Below, piece after piece: positions 36,877-45,323 of a DNA stretch of 64,000 nt. This DNA is from SZUA-320 sp963707875 (lineage in GTDB: Bacteria; Gemmatimonadota; Gemmatimonadetes; Gemmatimonadales; GWC2-71-9). The stretch is taken from positions 1,116,001-1,180,000 of the forward strand of contig CAVPRU010000001.1 of the NCBI GenBank assembly GCA_963707875.1, written 5' to 3'. Each line of letters starts with the position of its first letter. Position 1 is the first letter of the stretch. A program made the translations under genes and the position numbers. Under the pieces are notes generated by a model. It had not been told where the DNA came from. It ran no database searches and was given only the letters and a program-made list of their open reading frames with translations.

Positions 36877-37565
36877 CAGATCGGTTCCACGCCAGGCGAC
36901 GCGGCGGCGAACAGGGCCCGTTGGTCGATCCGCCAGGCCAGTTCCAGCAGCTCGACCATGCCGGTGATGGAATGGAGACCCGCCTCGCGGCCCCCCTCGA
37001 GGGCAGGCGCGAAGGGAGTGCTCCCGTCTTCCCGCACTGTCAGGGAAGGTGCCGGACCAGTCACCCCGACCACGGTGAACCCATCCCGCTGGGGGTGAAG
37101 CCCGAAAATCCCCGCCACCGAACAGGTGGACCCATGCCGGGCGACAAAACACCCATCGAGCGGTTCGGCGGCACCACCCTCGACCGGCATCCCCCAGATC
37201 TTCCGGGCCGGCAGCTGGGCGTAGTAGGCCCGGGAGGGACCGGCCGCAGACTGGCTCGGCTCACCCCGCAGCAGGTCCTTCAACGTTGGCTCCCCCAGCA
37301 GCAGCAAGGGGCCGCCGGCGTGCCAGGAGAGAAAGGCCAGGTGCACGAGCGCGGCCATTTCGTCCATTGCCTCGCCGACCCCGCCCTCGGGGCGGAGATC
37401 CCGGAGAAGTTCCACCACCGGGCGTCGGAGCAGGAACCCGTCCCGATCCCAAGGGTCCGTCCCGCTGTCGCGCAGTTCCGCCGCCAGGGCGGGGAATCGT
37501 TCCGGGCCCAGTTCGCGAAACACCAGGTCCCATGGGGTGGGACGCGGGAAGGGGGTCGGGGTCAT
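36876..37565 (-). CDS. Conserved-looking protein of unknown function
   Basis: 229 residues, soluble, no signal peptide. Visible segments: PWDLVFRELGPERFPALAAEL, a helical part MDEMAALVHLAFLSWHAGGPLLLLGEPTLKDLL, PARKIWGMPVEGGAAEPLDG and a beta-rich C-terminal half (GFTVVGVTGPAPSLTV). No family is recognised. It overlaps the alpha/beta hydrolase upstream (ATGA) and the polymerase X gene downstream (TGATG), so it belongs to the same operon. Confidence 0.65.
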   Translation of the reverse strand: MTPTPFPRPTPWDLVFRELGPERFPALAAELRDSGTDPWDRDGFLLRRPVVELLRDLRPEGGVGEAMDEMAALVHLAFLSWHAGGPLLLLGEPTLKDLLRGEPSQSAAGPSRAYYAQLPARKIWGMPVEGGAAEPLDGCFVARHGSTCSVAGIFGLHPQRDGFTVVGVTGPAPSLTVREDGSTPFAPALEGGREAGLHSITGMVELLELAWRIDQRALFAAASPGVEPI

Positions 37566-38420
37566 TGGTCGGCGGCCGGGAGGAATGGATCGAGTGCGGC
37601 AAAGAAGGCCTCGGGGGCCTCGAGGTATGGCACATGCCCGCATTCCGGAATCGGAATGAAGGCGGCACCCAGGAGATCGGCCAGTTCCCGGACCGACTCG
37701 AGTGGAATCGGGTCGTCGGTCCCGTGCACCACCAGTGCCGGAACCTTGAGAGAGGCGAGGGACGGCCGGAGGTCGTACTCGCCGAGACTGGCCCACACCG
37801 CCGTCTGGGTCCGCCCGGTGATTCGGAACGGTGTCAGGTCCCGGGTCCTGGCCGGATCGTGGAAGTACCCCGCCACCGAAAGCTCGAACGCCCGGCGTCG
37901 GTAGGCCTCGGGGTCCCGCGTGGCGAGTCCGCTGGCCCGGAGCTTGCTCCCGCAGGGTGGTGATCACCGGAGAGGCACTGCGGTCGGCAAATCGCCGTTC
38001 AAACTCGGCCCGGGCCGCCCGCCAGACTGGCGCCGGAGACACCAGGGCCAGCCGCTCGATCCGGTCCGGGTGCTCGATCGCATAGAGCAGCGCCAGCAGT
38101 CCGCCCCAGGAGTACCCGGCAATGGTGAGCCGGGCCAGGCCCCAGTGCTGTCGGAGCGCTTCCAGATCGGCGACCTGCTCACGCCAGCCAACCGGCACTT
38201 CGCGAGGCACCGCGCTACGGCCTCCCCCGCGCTGGTCGTAGTAGATGAGGCAGCGTCGACGCGCCAGCCGGTCGAAACCCGGCAGCAGGTAGTCGTGGTG
38301 TGCCCCGGGGCCGCCGTGCAGCACCACCACCTCCGGCCCGGTCCCGATCCGGCGTTCGAACAGCCGAAGACCGTTGACCTCCCGAACCGTGGTGGAGGCC
38401 TCAGGACTGGTGACGGACAC
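37562..38420 (-). CDS. Alpha/beta hydrolase, proline iminopeptidase-like, one frame break
   Basis: Serine hydrolase of the prolyl aminopeptidase group. The N-terminal part has the oxyanion motif LHGGPGAHHD, the DQRGGGRS segment typical of proline iminopeptidases, and the nucleophile elbow GYSWGG. The frame breaks near 37945; the rest supplies the catalytic Asp region (VHGTDDPIP) and His region (ECGHVPYLEAPE). Repaired length is about 286 residues. GTG 38420 is the start. Cytoplasmic, so it could finish the breakdown of peptides produced by the exported peptidases. Confidence 0.82.
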
Positions 38421-38441
38421 GGAGCGCGAGACGGGAGCGGC

Positions 38442-38900
38442 CTAGAGCAGCACGGCCAGCGCGTCCGCCACCTGGCGCACGGCCGCGTGCTCCTCAGGCG
38501 TGAATGGGCCGGGCACATCGCTGTCGACGTCAATCTGCCCCAGCACCTGCGCCCCGCGCCGGATCAGCACCACCAGTTCCGACTTGGTCTCCAGATTGCA
38601 CGCGAGGTAGTTCTCCAGCGCCCCGACGTCGCCCACATTCTGATCCGTCCCGGTCGCCACGGCCGTGCCGCACACCCCGCGCCCCACCGGTATCCTGGTG
38701 TGCTCGGTGACTCGTCCGGCGAACGCCGCCAGGACCAGCTCGTCCCCGTGCAGCATGTAGAGATAGACCGAGGTGTAGGGAGGTCCGGCCGCCTGGATCC
38801 GTTCGGCAGCCATGCCCAGCAGGTCCTGCCGGGAGGCGTCGCTGCAGAACGCGGCACGCAGGGCCGCCACAATTCCGGCCGGACGAAGCACCCCGCCCAC
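38442..38900 (-). CDS. GAF-domain protein resembling free methionine-(R)-sulfoxide reductase
   Basis: 152 residues from GTG 38900. The sequence IPVGRGVCGTAVATGT, NVGDVGALENYLACNLETKSELVV and GQIDVDSDVPGPFTPEE follows the fRMsr (MsrC) pattern, with Cys77 and Cys101 at the spacing of two of the three E. coli cysteines. The enzyme reduces free methionine-R-sulfoxide using thioredoxin. The third, N-terminal Cys is not at the expected place (Cys19 is present instead), and the usual HIAC is YLAC, so activity is uncertain. It starts 1 nt after the M28 peptidase stop. Confidence 0.65.
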   Translation of the reverse strand: MGGVLRPAGIVAALRAAFCSDASRQDLLGMAAERIQAAGPPYTSVYLYMLHGDELVLAAFAGRVTEHTRIPVGRGVCGTAVATGTDQNVGDVGALENYLACNLETKSELVVLIRRGAQVLGQIDVDSDVPGPFTPEEHAAVRQVADALAVLL

Positions 38901-38901
38901 C

Positions 38902-40167
38902 TCACCCGCCGCGCTGGCCCAGGGTGATCTTGAACATCTGGGGCTTGCCGTCGCGCAGTACCATGATGTCGACCACCTCGCCCGCGACATGAGCTCGCAA
39001 GGCGTTGGTCATCGATTGCAGGTCGGGGACTTCGTGGGTCCCGATCCGGGTGATGATGTCGCCGGCCAGGAGACCGCCCTTCTGTCCCGGGCTCCCCTCG
39101 CTGAGCCCGGAGATTCGGACGCCGCCCGGGGTTTCGCTCATGTCGGGAATGGTCCCCAACCAGGCGCCGTAGCCTCCGGTCCGACTTCCGGAGGCCGACC
39201 GGGGAGCGGCTGATGCCACGAACGTCAGGACCTGGCGCCGATCCCCAAGCGACTTCGTGGCCGCGGCGGCGAAGCTGGCAATCCGTTGAATCCCTTCCAG
39301 GTTGATCAGCGGTGCATCGTCCGTGGTCCGGTGGTACTCCTGGTGGGTGCCGGTGAAGAAGTGGAGCACCGGGAGCCCCACGGGAGTGAACGCCGCGTGA
39401 TCGCTGGGCCCGTAGCCACCGCCGGTGGCGGTCAGGGAGAATCCAGCGGTCCGGTTGAGTGAGTCGAGGAGGGGGCGAAATTCGGTGGCGGTCTCGACCC
39501 CGTTGACGATCAGCTTGTCATCCCGGAGCCGGCCCACCATGTCGAAGTTGAGCATGACCACGACCCGGTCCATGGGCACCGGGGAGGCCTTCACGAAGGC
39601 GGTCGACCCGAGCAGGCCGAGCTCCTCACCAGAGAAGGTGACGAACAGGACACTCCGCTCGGGGGGCGCGGCGGACAGCTGCCTGGCGATCTCCAGGAGC
39701 GCGGCCACCCCGGAGGCATTGTCGTCCGCCCCGTTGTGCACCAGCCCGACGCTGTCAGGATCCAGGCTGCCGCTGCCGCCGAGACCCAGATGGTCATAGT
39801 GTGCCCCGATGATGAGGTAGTCCCCGGCCAGCCGGGAATCCCGGCCGGGCAGCAGCGCGACGACGTTGCGGGCGGTCCGGCCACCAATCTCCGAACCGTG
39901 GACGGCCGGGGCCGTCGCCGAAATCTGGTAGGATTGGAACCACCCGCCGAGCCCGGGCACTTGGCGCAGACCGAGAGCCTCGAACCGCCGGCCGATGTAC
40001 TCGGCGGCGGCTTCGGCACCGAGGTAGCCCGTCCCTCGTCCCTCGAGCCGATCCGCAGTGAGAAACTCGATGTCCGCCCTGACCTGGCCGCCGGAAGGAA
40101 CCTGGGCCGAGGTCGACGCTATTGAAGCCGGGAGCAGGAATGCCGATACTAGAAGGGCGCGAACCAT
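38902..40167 (-). CDS. Exported M28 metallopeptidase with C-terminal PDZ domain
   Basis: Zinc aminopeptidase acting outside the cytoplasm. The signal peptide ends near ASTSAQ. The M28 ligands are in order: GAHYDHLGLG (His123, with Asp125), GADDNASG (Asp149), FSGEELGLLGS (Glu181/182), NFDMVGRL (Asp209) and GPSDHAAF (His257). A PDZ domain (about 330-415: GGVRISGLSEGSPGQKGG, LLAGDIITRIG) closes the protein; it may bind substrate C-termini. First gene of a six-gene minus-strand operon ending with endonuclease III. Confidence 0.92.
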   Translation of the reverse strand: MVRALLVSAFLLPASIASTSAQVPSGGQVRADIEFLTADRLEGRGTGYLGAEAAAEYIGRRFEALGLRQVPGLGGWFQSYQISATAPAVHGSEIGGRTARNVVALLPGRDSRLAGDYLIIGAHYDHLGLGGSGSLDPDSVGLVHNGADDNASGVAALLEIARQLSAAPPERSVLFVTFSGEELGLLGSTAFVKASPVPMDRVVVMLNFDMVGRLRDDKLIVNGVETATEFRPLLDSLNRTAGFSLTATGGGYGPSDHAAFTPVGLPVLHFFTGTHQEYHRTTDDAPLINLEGIQRIASFAAAATKSLGDRRQVLTFVASAAPRSASGSRTGGYGAWLGTIPDMSETPGGVRISGLSEGSPGQKGGLLAGDIITRIGTHEVPDLQSMTNALRAHVAGEVVDIMVLRDGKPQMFKITLGQRGG

Positions 40168-40356
40168 GGCTCGTCCAGGGCACAGGAAATGGGTGTCGAC
40201 GTGACCGGATTCTAACGCCTGTTGCTCGCATCCGTCAGGTCACGGCTTTGCTACCAGAAAGGTGACACGCCTGTAACTGTCGACGAGAACTGAGGATACG
40301 CTTGATCTCACCAGTGATGCGTTACCGGCACAGTTAATGCATATCTTTGTGCTACA
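40168..40356. promoter_or_regulatory. Divergent intergenic region between M28 peptidase and HEAT-protein genes
   Basis: 189 bp, AT-richer than its surroundings. On the minus strand TAGAAT precedes the peptidase gene, with CTGACG 18 nt upstream, a sigma70-like pair. ACGCCTGT occurs twice on the plus strand (40215-40222 and 40267-40274), 52 bp apart. Both could be regulator sites. Nothing gene-like is present. Confidence 0.4.
40342..40349 (+). promoter_or_regulatory. -10 element before the HEAT-protein gene
   Basis: TATCTTTG is the best match in the window to TAnnTTTG and also fits TAnnnT. It ends 7 nt before ATG 40357 and 52 nt before ATG 40402. Confidence 0.5.
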
Positions 40357-40401
40357 ATGTCTTATACGGTTGCCCGAAGGGCCGAATCAACCAAGGTGAC
40401 A

Positions 40402-41887
40402 ATGAGCAGTACAGCCTCCATTGCCGCAAATCTGGCCTGCGTCCTGTACCTCGGCCGCTTGGCCGATTCGGACCGGTCCGAGATCGACGGGGCGATCCTG
40501 GTGTTACTGGACGCGCTCGCCGGGCGGCCCCTGCGTTTCGAGGCCGCCCCGGGACGACTCGTCATCAACGGCCGGCGGATTCCTCAGGAGGTCCCCGGGG
40601 CTGGGCTTGTCATCGAGCGGATGCTCTCTCACCAGGTCGGGAGCATCTCCCTGCCCTCCGGGGTCGAGGCCTCCGATTTTCTCGCCCTCGCCAGGACCTT
40701 GGCGGGATACCCCGGAAGCTATGGCACCTGGCAGGATTTGCAGGCCGCCTTGGGACCGTCCCGGGCCCGGGTTACCCTGACGGAGGGGCTCTCTGACCAT
40801 GAGTTCATTCACGAGGACTACGGGTCAGTCGGACCTCAACTGACGGGTGGCCTCGAGGGCCTTGAGTCCAGTGGACTCGAATCCATGGAGGACGGTGGCC
40901 TGATTCCGCTGCCGTTCCCCATGGACCTGGCCAGGATCCCCTTTGCGCTCAGGCCCAAGACCGGCCCCAAAGAGGATCCCAAGATCCTCGAACGGCTGCT
41001 GGCCAGGGGGCGGTCAGCCTTGGACGCCGGTGATTATGGAGCGTTGCTCTCCACCGCCAGCGAGTTCCTGGAGGCCGAACGGCAGGCGGTGGACGAGTCG
41101 AGCGCCCGGCTCTACCGCGTCGAGCTCAGGCGGCTCCTGTCTCGACGGGAGATTGGCCAGATCGCCCGGCTCGCGGCGGTCGGTGAGCGGCGGCAGGAGG
41201 CGGTGGAGGTCCTGCAGCGGCTCGGCGGCACCGCGACCGAAGTCCTGATGGAGCTCCTGGCGGAGTCGGAGGCACTGACCGAACGGCGGGGGTATTATTC
41301 GGCTGTGACGCGGATGGCCGACGGCAACGAGGTCATCGTCCATCACCTTGCGAGTCCGCATTGGTACGTGGTCCGCAACGCGGCTGATCTGTGCGGTGAG
41401 ATGGCGCTGGCCCAGGCGATCCCCAACCTGACCTCCCAGATTGGCCACCCCGACGAACGGGTGCGGAAGGCTGTCCTTGGGGCGTTGATCCAGATCGGGG
41501 GCCGGGACGTGGTGGAGCCGGTATCCAGGTCGTTCCGGGACCCGAGTTCATCGGTGCGGCTCTCGGTCCTCGGAAAGCTCGAAGGCGACTGGGCCCGGGG
41601 GCTCGCGATGCCGCTCATGAACCTGCTCCAGACGGAGGAGCACCCCGACGTCATCCGGGAGATTCTGGGCGCGCTGGGGCGGATCGGAACGCCCGATGCC
41701 CTGATGGCCCTCCGCCGGGTGGCCTCCGGCGACATGAAGCGGCTCGGCAAGCGGCATCGCATTCAGGCCGTTGAGGCGATGGGCACTGGCCGGTGGCGCG
41801 GCCGATCAGCTGCTGGCCGCCCTGGCCCAGGACCGAGACCGTGATATCGCCGCGGCAGCCGGACGGGCACTGGGTACTGCGGCCTGA
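40402..41887 (+). CDS. Cytoplasmic HEAT-repeat protein, one frame break near the end
   Basis: About 495 residues. The N-terminal domain (ANLACVLYLGRLADSD, LRFEAAPGRLVINGRRIP, then helical repeats) resembles domains found in Gemmatimonadota HEAT and HD-GYP proteins. From about residue 220 the chain is a helical solenoid (IVHHLASPHWYVVRNAADLC, LTSQIGHPDERVRKAVLGAL, SFRDPSSSVRLSVLGKL). The frame shifts near 41785; restoring it ends the protein in LAGGAAADQLLAALAQ and a stop at 41885-41887. ATG 40402 has AAGG 5 nt upstream; in-frame ATG 40357 is an alternative suited to a leaderless start. A scaffold or regulatory role is inferred. Confidence 0.72.
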
Positions 41888-41921
41888 ACAGGTCGTCACA
41901 TTCCTTCGTTGAGGTGATCCT

Positions 41922-43291
41922 GTGGTCCGAGGACGAGTGAGGACGACGTCGGCGGGATGGTCCGCCATGGTGGCCCTGGCGCTGGTCGGTTGTGGTGGCG
42001 GGACCCCCGCCGGCAGCGCCGACATCGTCGCCGAGGCGGGCTCCGCCATCCTGACGCCGGAGCAGGCGGCGGTCTGGGCGGCCCGGGCCCCGGAAGCACC
42101 CCGCGCCGGCGATGCGTCCTACGTCGGGTTGGTCTGGGTGGACTACACCCTGCTCACCCAGGCGCTGGAGCAGGACGTTTCGTTGACCGACTCTGCCACG
42201 GCGGCCCAGGCCCTGGCCCCCGATCTGATCCTGGCCAAGCTTCGCGCCTGGCATGACACTCTGGTGGCTCGCCGCCCCGGGATTCCGGCGGATGAGGCCG
42301 ACAGTCTCTACGCCAGCGACCTCCGGGTCTTTCAGCAGATCCTGATCCCCATTGAGGACCAGCGCGACGCCCGCCAGGTCGGGGCTGCGCAGGAAAAGGC
42401 GGAGTCCCTGCTCGGCATGCTCCGGACCGGGGCGGATTTCGTGGCCTTGGCCAAGCAGCACTCCCAGGACTCCTTCAGCGCCCGAGACGGGTACCTGCCG
42501 GCGGGACGCCGGAAGGACTTCTTCCCGGAATTCGTCCGCAATGCCTGGCGGTTGCAGCCCGGACAACTCGGCGGGATGGGGAGCCGGCTCGGACTGCACC
42601 TGGTCCGCCGCCCCCAACTCGACAGTGTCCGCGACCGGATTCTGGTCTACGCCGAGTCGCTTTCGGCACCCAACGCGCCGACTCGGTGTATGCCGACAGC
42701 CTGCGGGCGGGAGGCAAGCTGCAGGTCGCCGAGGGGGCCACGGCGATGCTGCGAGGATTCTTCGCTGATCCGGCCACCCGGGCCACCGAGACTCGCCCGG
42801 TGGCGACCTGGTCCGGTGGCGAGATGAGCCTGGCCCAGATGGCCGGGTGGCTTGATGCCCTGCCTCCCACGGCCTACCTCGAACTCCGGGGCGCCAGCGA
42901 CGTGGCGCTGGCGGCCCTGGCCAATGACATCGCGACGCAGTACCTCCTGCTGGCCGACGCCGAAGCCCATGGAATTCAGCTGACCGCCGGACAGTGGGCG
43001 GGGCTGTACGACGGCTACCGCCGGGGCCTCGGCGAAGCGATGGCGCTGATCGGGTTGTCCGACACCGCGACCTCGCTGCCGGCTGGGCAGGGAGCGGCGC
43101 GGGTCGAAGCGCTCCTCGATCGGCTCACCGCAGACCGAGACTCCTGGCGGCCGCTGCCATCCGCGCTCGGCAGTTTCCTCCGGGCGAGATTCGGATACCG
43201 ACTCCACCGGGCCGGAGCGGAACGGGCCGCCCAGTTGGCGACGAAGCTGGTCTCAGCCCAGTCGCCCGACAGCGGAGCCGGCTCGCGCTAG
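41922..43291 (+). CDS. Parvulin-type peptidyl-prolyl isomerase lipoprotein, one frame break
   Basis: Periplasmic folding factor related to PpiC/SurA/PrsA. GTG 41922 has GAGG 7 nt upstream. The lipobox is ALVGCGG. A helical N-terminal domain precedes the rotamase domain (about residues 130-230: FQQILIPIEDQRD, AKQHSQDSFSARDGYLPAGRR, LGLHLVRRPQL). The frame breaks near 42676; the rest continues as DSVYADSLRAGGKLQVA and a long helical C-terminal region. Repaired length is about 456 residues. Lipidation suggests a PrsA-like outer-leaflet chaperone. It follows the HEAT-protein gene by 34 nt. Confidence 0.82.
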
Positions 43292-43334
43292 GCGGGTGCG
43301 TCGTCGCTGGGGCTGAAACGTCCCCACAGAACCC

Positions 43335-44012
43335 ATGAGCATTCAGCTTCCCACCATTCTGACCATGGCCGGCATGTCTCTGCTGGCCTGCGGGGGAGCT
43401 GGCGGGATCGACCCACCACCTCCGGGCAGCATCACACTGAGCTTTGCCAACCCGAGCGGCGATGGTCAGTCCGGTGCCCCAGGGGCTCCGCTCCCGGCCC
43501 CGTTTCGCGTCGCCATCACCCAGAGCGGTGTGCCAGTAGCGGGCCGGACGATCAACTGGAGCCTGGTGACCGGCAGCGGCAGCCTGTCCCCCTCCAGTTC
43601 GACGACTGATGCCTCCGGGATTGCCGAGACCAGGCTGACCCTGGGGAGTACCGCCGGAGGCCGGGTCGTTCAGGCCACGGCCACGGGAGTCGACGGCTCT
43701 CCCAGAATCTTCAGCGCCTCGGCGGTCATTCCCGGTCAGTTCGTCACTGTCCAGGTCGTCAACAACCTCTTTGAACCGAACCTGGTGACCATCAACCGGG
43801 GCGGGACCGTCCTCTTCCAGTGGCTCTCGGGGTCCCGCGATCACAACCTGATTCCGATCGCACCGGGCACGATCCCCAACGCCCCAGTGGTCCGGGACGG
43901 CCCCTCCAGCGTTGAGCAGATCTTCCCGGTCGCCGGGACCTACGGCTTCTTCTGTTCCGTCCACGCCACCGCCACCAGCGGCTCCATGCGAGGCCAGGTG
44001 ATCGTCCAATGA
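43335..44012 (+). CDS. Lipoprotein with Ig-like domain and blue-copper (cupredoxin) domain
   Basis: 225 residues, lipobox MSLLACGG (Cys19). Residues about 30-130 form a Big-1-type Ig-like domain (GQSGAPGAPLPAPFRVAITQ, GRTINWSLVTGSG, TDASGIAETRLTLG). Residues 135-225 form a plastocyanin-like domain with a full type 1 copper set: His170, Cys207, His210 and Met218. It may carry electrons on the periplasmic side, or store copper. Its stop overlaps the next gene (ATGA). Confidence 0.82.
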   Translation: MSIQLPTILTMAGMSLLACGGAGGIDPPPPGSITLSFANPSGDGQSGAPGAPLPAPFRVAITQSGVPVAGRTINWSLVTGSGSLSPSSSTTDASGIAETRLTLGSTAGGRVVQATATGVDGSPRIFSASAVIPGQFVTVQVVNNLFEPNLVTINRGGTVLFQWLSGSRDHNLIPIAPGTIPNAPVVRDGPSSVEQIFPVAGTYGFFCSVHATATSGSMRGQVIVQ

Positions 44013-44848
44013 CCAGCACCAGACTCCTCCTTCTCGTCGGCTGCTGGCTGCCAAGCCAACTGGCCGCCCAGGACGACTGCTACCCGGGCGCGGCCAGCCA
44101 CGAGGCCAAGGTGTTCGCGATGAAGTCGGTCGCGTTGGCCTATTCGGTGGGCGAAGCCCCGGGCAGCCACGGGGCACGGGTGGGCCTTGAGCTGAGTACC
44201 GTCCCGAAGGTGGACGACGTTACCGCGACCCCGACCATCTGCCGACCGGGCAAGGGACCGGAGCACGCCAACCTCCTGGCCGTCCTGGTGCGACCGCGGA
44301 TCGCCTTCGACCTGCCGGGCGGAGTTCAGCTTGACGCCAGTTGGCTTCCTCCGGTCCGGATCGACGGCGTCAAGGCCAACCTGTTTGGATTTGCCCTGCA
44401 ACGCCCGACCGCGCTCGGCTCGATCCTCACCGGCACCGTCAGGGCGCACGCCACCGTGGGGTCGATCGTTGCCCCAATCACCTGCCCTGACGAAGCGCTC
44501 GCAGACCCGAGCAGCGAATGCTATCAGGGTACCCGATCGGATGACCGGTACCGGCCCAACATCTTCGGGGTGGAAGGGATTCTGTCAGCCGACCTGGCCG
44601 CGGGGAGATTCCGGCCGTACCTCGGGGTGGGCTACTCACACCTGGCGCCGCGGTTCCAGGTCAACTTCACCAACCGGCAGGGGTCACACGACGGCCGGCG
44701 GGTGATCGTCGATCTGACCCGAGGAACAGTGTTCGGTGGCGCCACCTGGGTGGCCGCTGCCCGGTGGACCCTGAGCGGCGAGGTCTACGCGACGCCGGCC
44801 GACGCGGTGACGGGAAGGCTGGTCGGCCGGGTGCTGCTGGGGCGGTAG
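44009..44848 (+). CDS. Putative outer-membrane beta-barrel protein
   Basis: 279 residues with a signal peptide ending SQLAAQ. Four Cys are spaced like two disulfides (DDCYPG, TICRPG, ITCPDE, SECYQG). Alternating strands (VALAYSVGEAPG, GVQLDASWLPPV, FRPYLGVGYSHLAP) and the C-terminal GRLVGRVLLGR suggest a barrel. No family is recognised. It is coupled to the cupredoxin lipoprotein gene and may work with it in the outer membrane. Confidence 0.6.
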   Translation: MTSTRLLLLVGCWLPSQLAAQDDCYPGAASHEAKVFAMKSVALAYSVGEAPGSHGARVGLELSTVPKVDDVTATPTICRPGKGPEHANLLAVLVRPRIAFDLPGGVQLDASWLPPVRIDGVKANLFGFALQRPTALGSILTGTVRAHATVGSIVAPITCPDEALADPSSECYQGTRSDDRYRPNIFGVEGILSADLAAGRFRPYLGVGYSHLAPRFQVNFTNRQGSHDGRRVIVDLTRGTVFGGATWVAAARWTLSGEVYATPADAVTGRLVGRVLLGR

Positions 44849-44849
44849 C

Positions 44850-45323
44850 TCAGAGCGCGGCGGGCTGATCGGTCCAGACCGCCAGCTCGTTCCCCTCCGG
44901 ATCCGTGAAGTGAAATCGGCGGCCGCCCGGGAAGTCGAATATCTCCCGCACGATTCGCCCGCCGGCCGCGACCACCTGCGGCACCATCGCCTCCAGATCC
45001 ACGGCGTAGAGCACCACCAGCACCCCGTTGCCGGGATGGCTCGCCTCCAGTCGGAGGCCACCGGCGATCCGCCCGTCTTCGAAGCTGGAATAGTCGGGGC
45101 CGTAGTCGGTGAACTTCCAGCCGAACAGGGTCTGGTAGAACGCCCGGGCCCTGGCGACCTCGAGCACCGGGATCTCGATATAGTCGATCCGCCGATCATG
45201 CTGGGCTTGGTCCACGGTCCCTCCTTCAGAAGCAACAGGGGAACGCCCGCCAGCGGGGCGGCCAGCCGAAGTACACGCCAGGCAACCCAGCAGGGCAACT
45301 GCAGTCAACCGCCCGAAGGTCAT
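44850..45323 (-). CDS. VOC-fold protein, with possible lipoprotein and cytosolic starts
   Basis: The core (about 120 residues) is a glyoxalase/bleomycin-resistance fold: RIDYIEIPVLEVARARAFYQ, FGWKFTDYGPDY, and GRRFHFTDPEGNELAVW with the metal-ligand Glu. Two starts compete in one frame. ATG 45323 overlaps the M1 peptidase stop (ATGA) and adds a convincing lipoprotein signal (LLGCLAC). GTG 45215 has a perfect AAGGAGG 4 nt upstream and yields the normal cytosolic length. Which is used cannot be decided here; the longer form is annotated. Confidence 0.78.
   Translation of the reverse strand: MTFGRLTAVALLGCLACTSAGRPAGGRSPVASEGGTVDQAQHDRRIDYIEIPVLEVARARAFYQTLFGWKFTDYGPDYSSFEDGRIAGGLRLEASHPGNGVLVVLYAVDLEAMVPQVVAAGGRIVREIFDFPGGRRFHFTDPEGNELAVWTDQPAAL

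Noticed and set aside
1826..40349. Full Bacteroidota-type promoter with a -33 TTTG box
   Set aside because: At 1826, 7018, 22738 and 40342 no TTG stands 19-21 nt upstream, so only the -10-region similarity is claimed.
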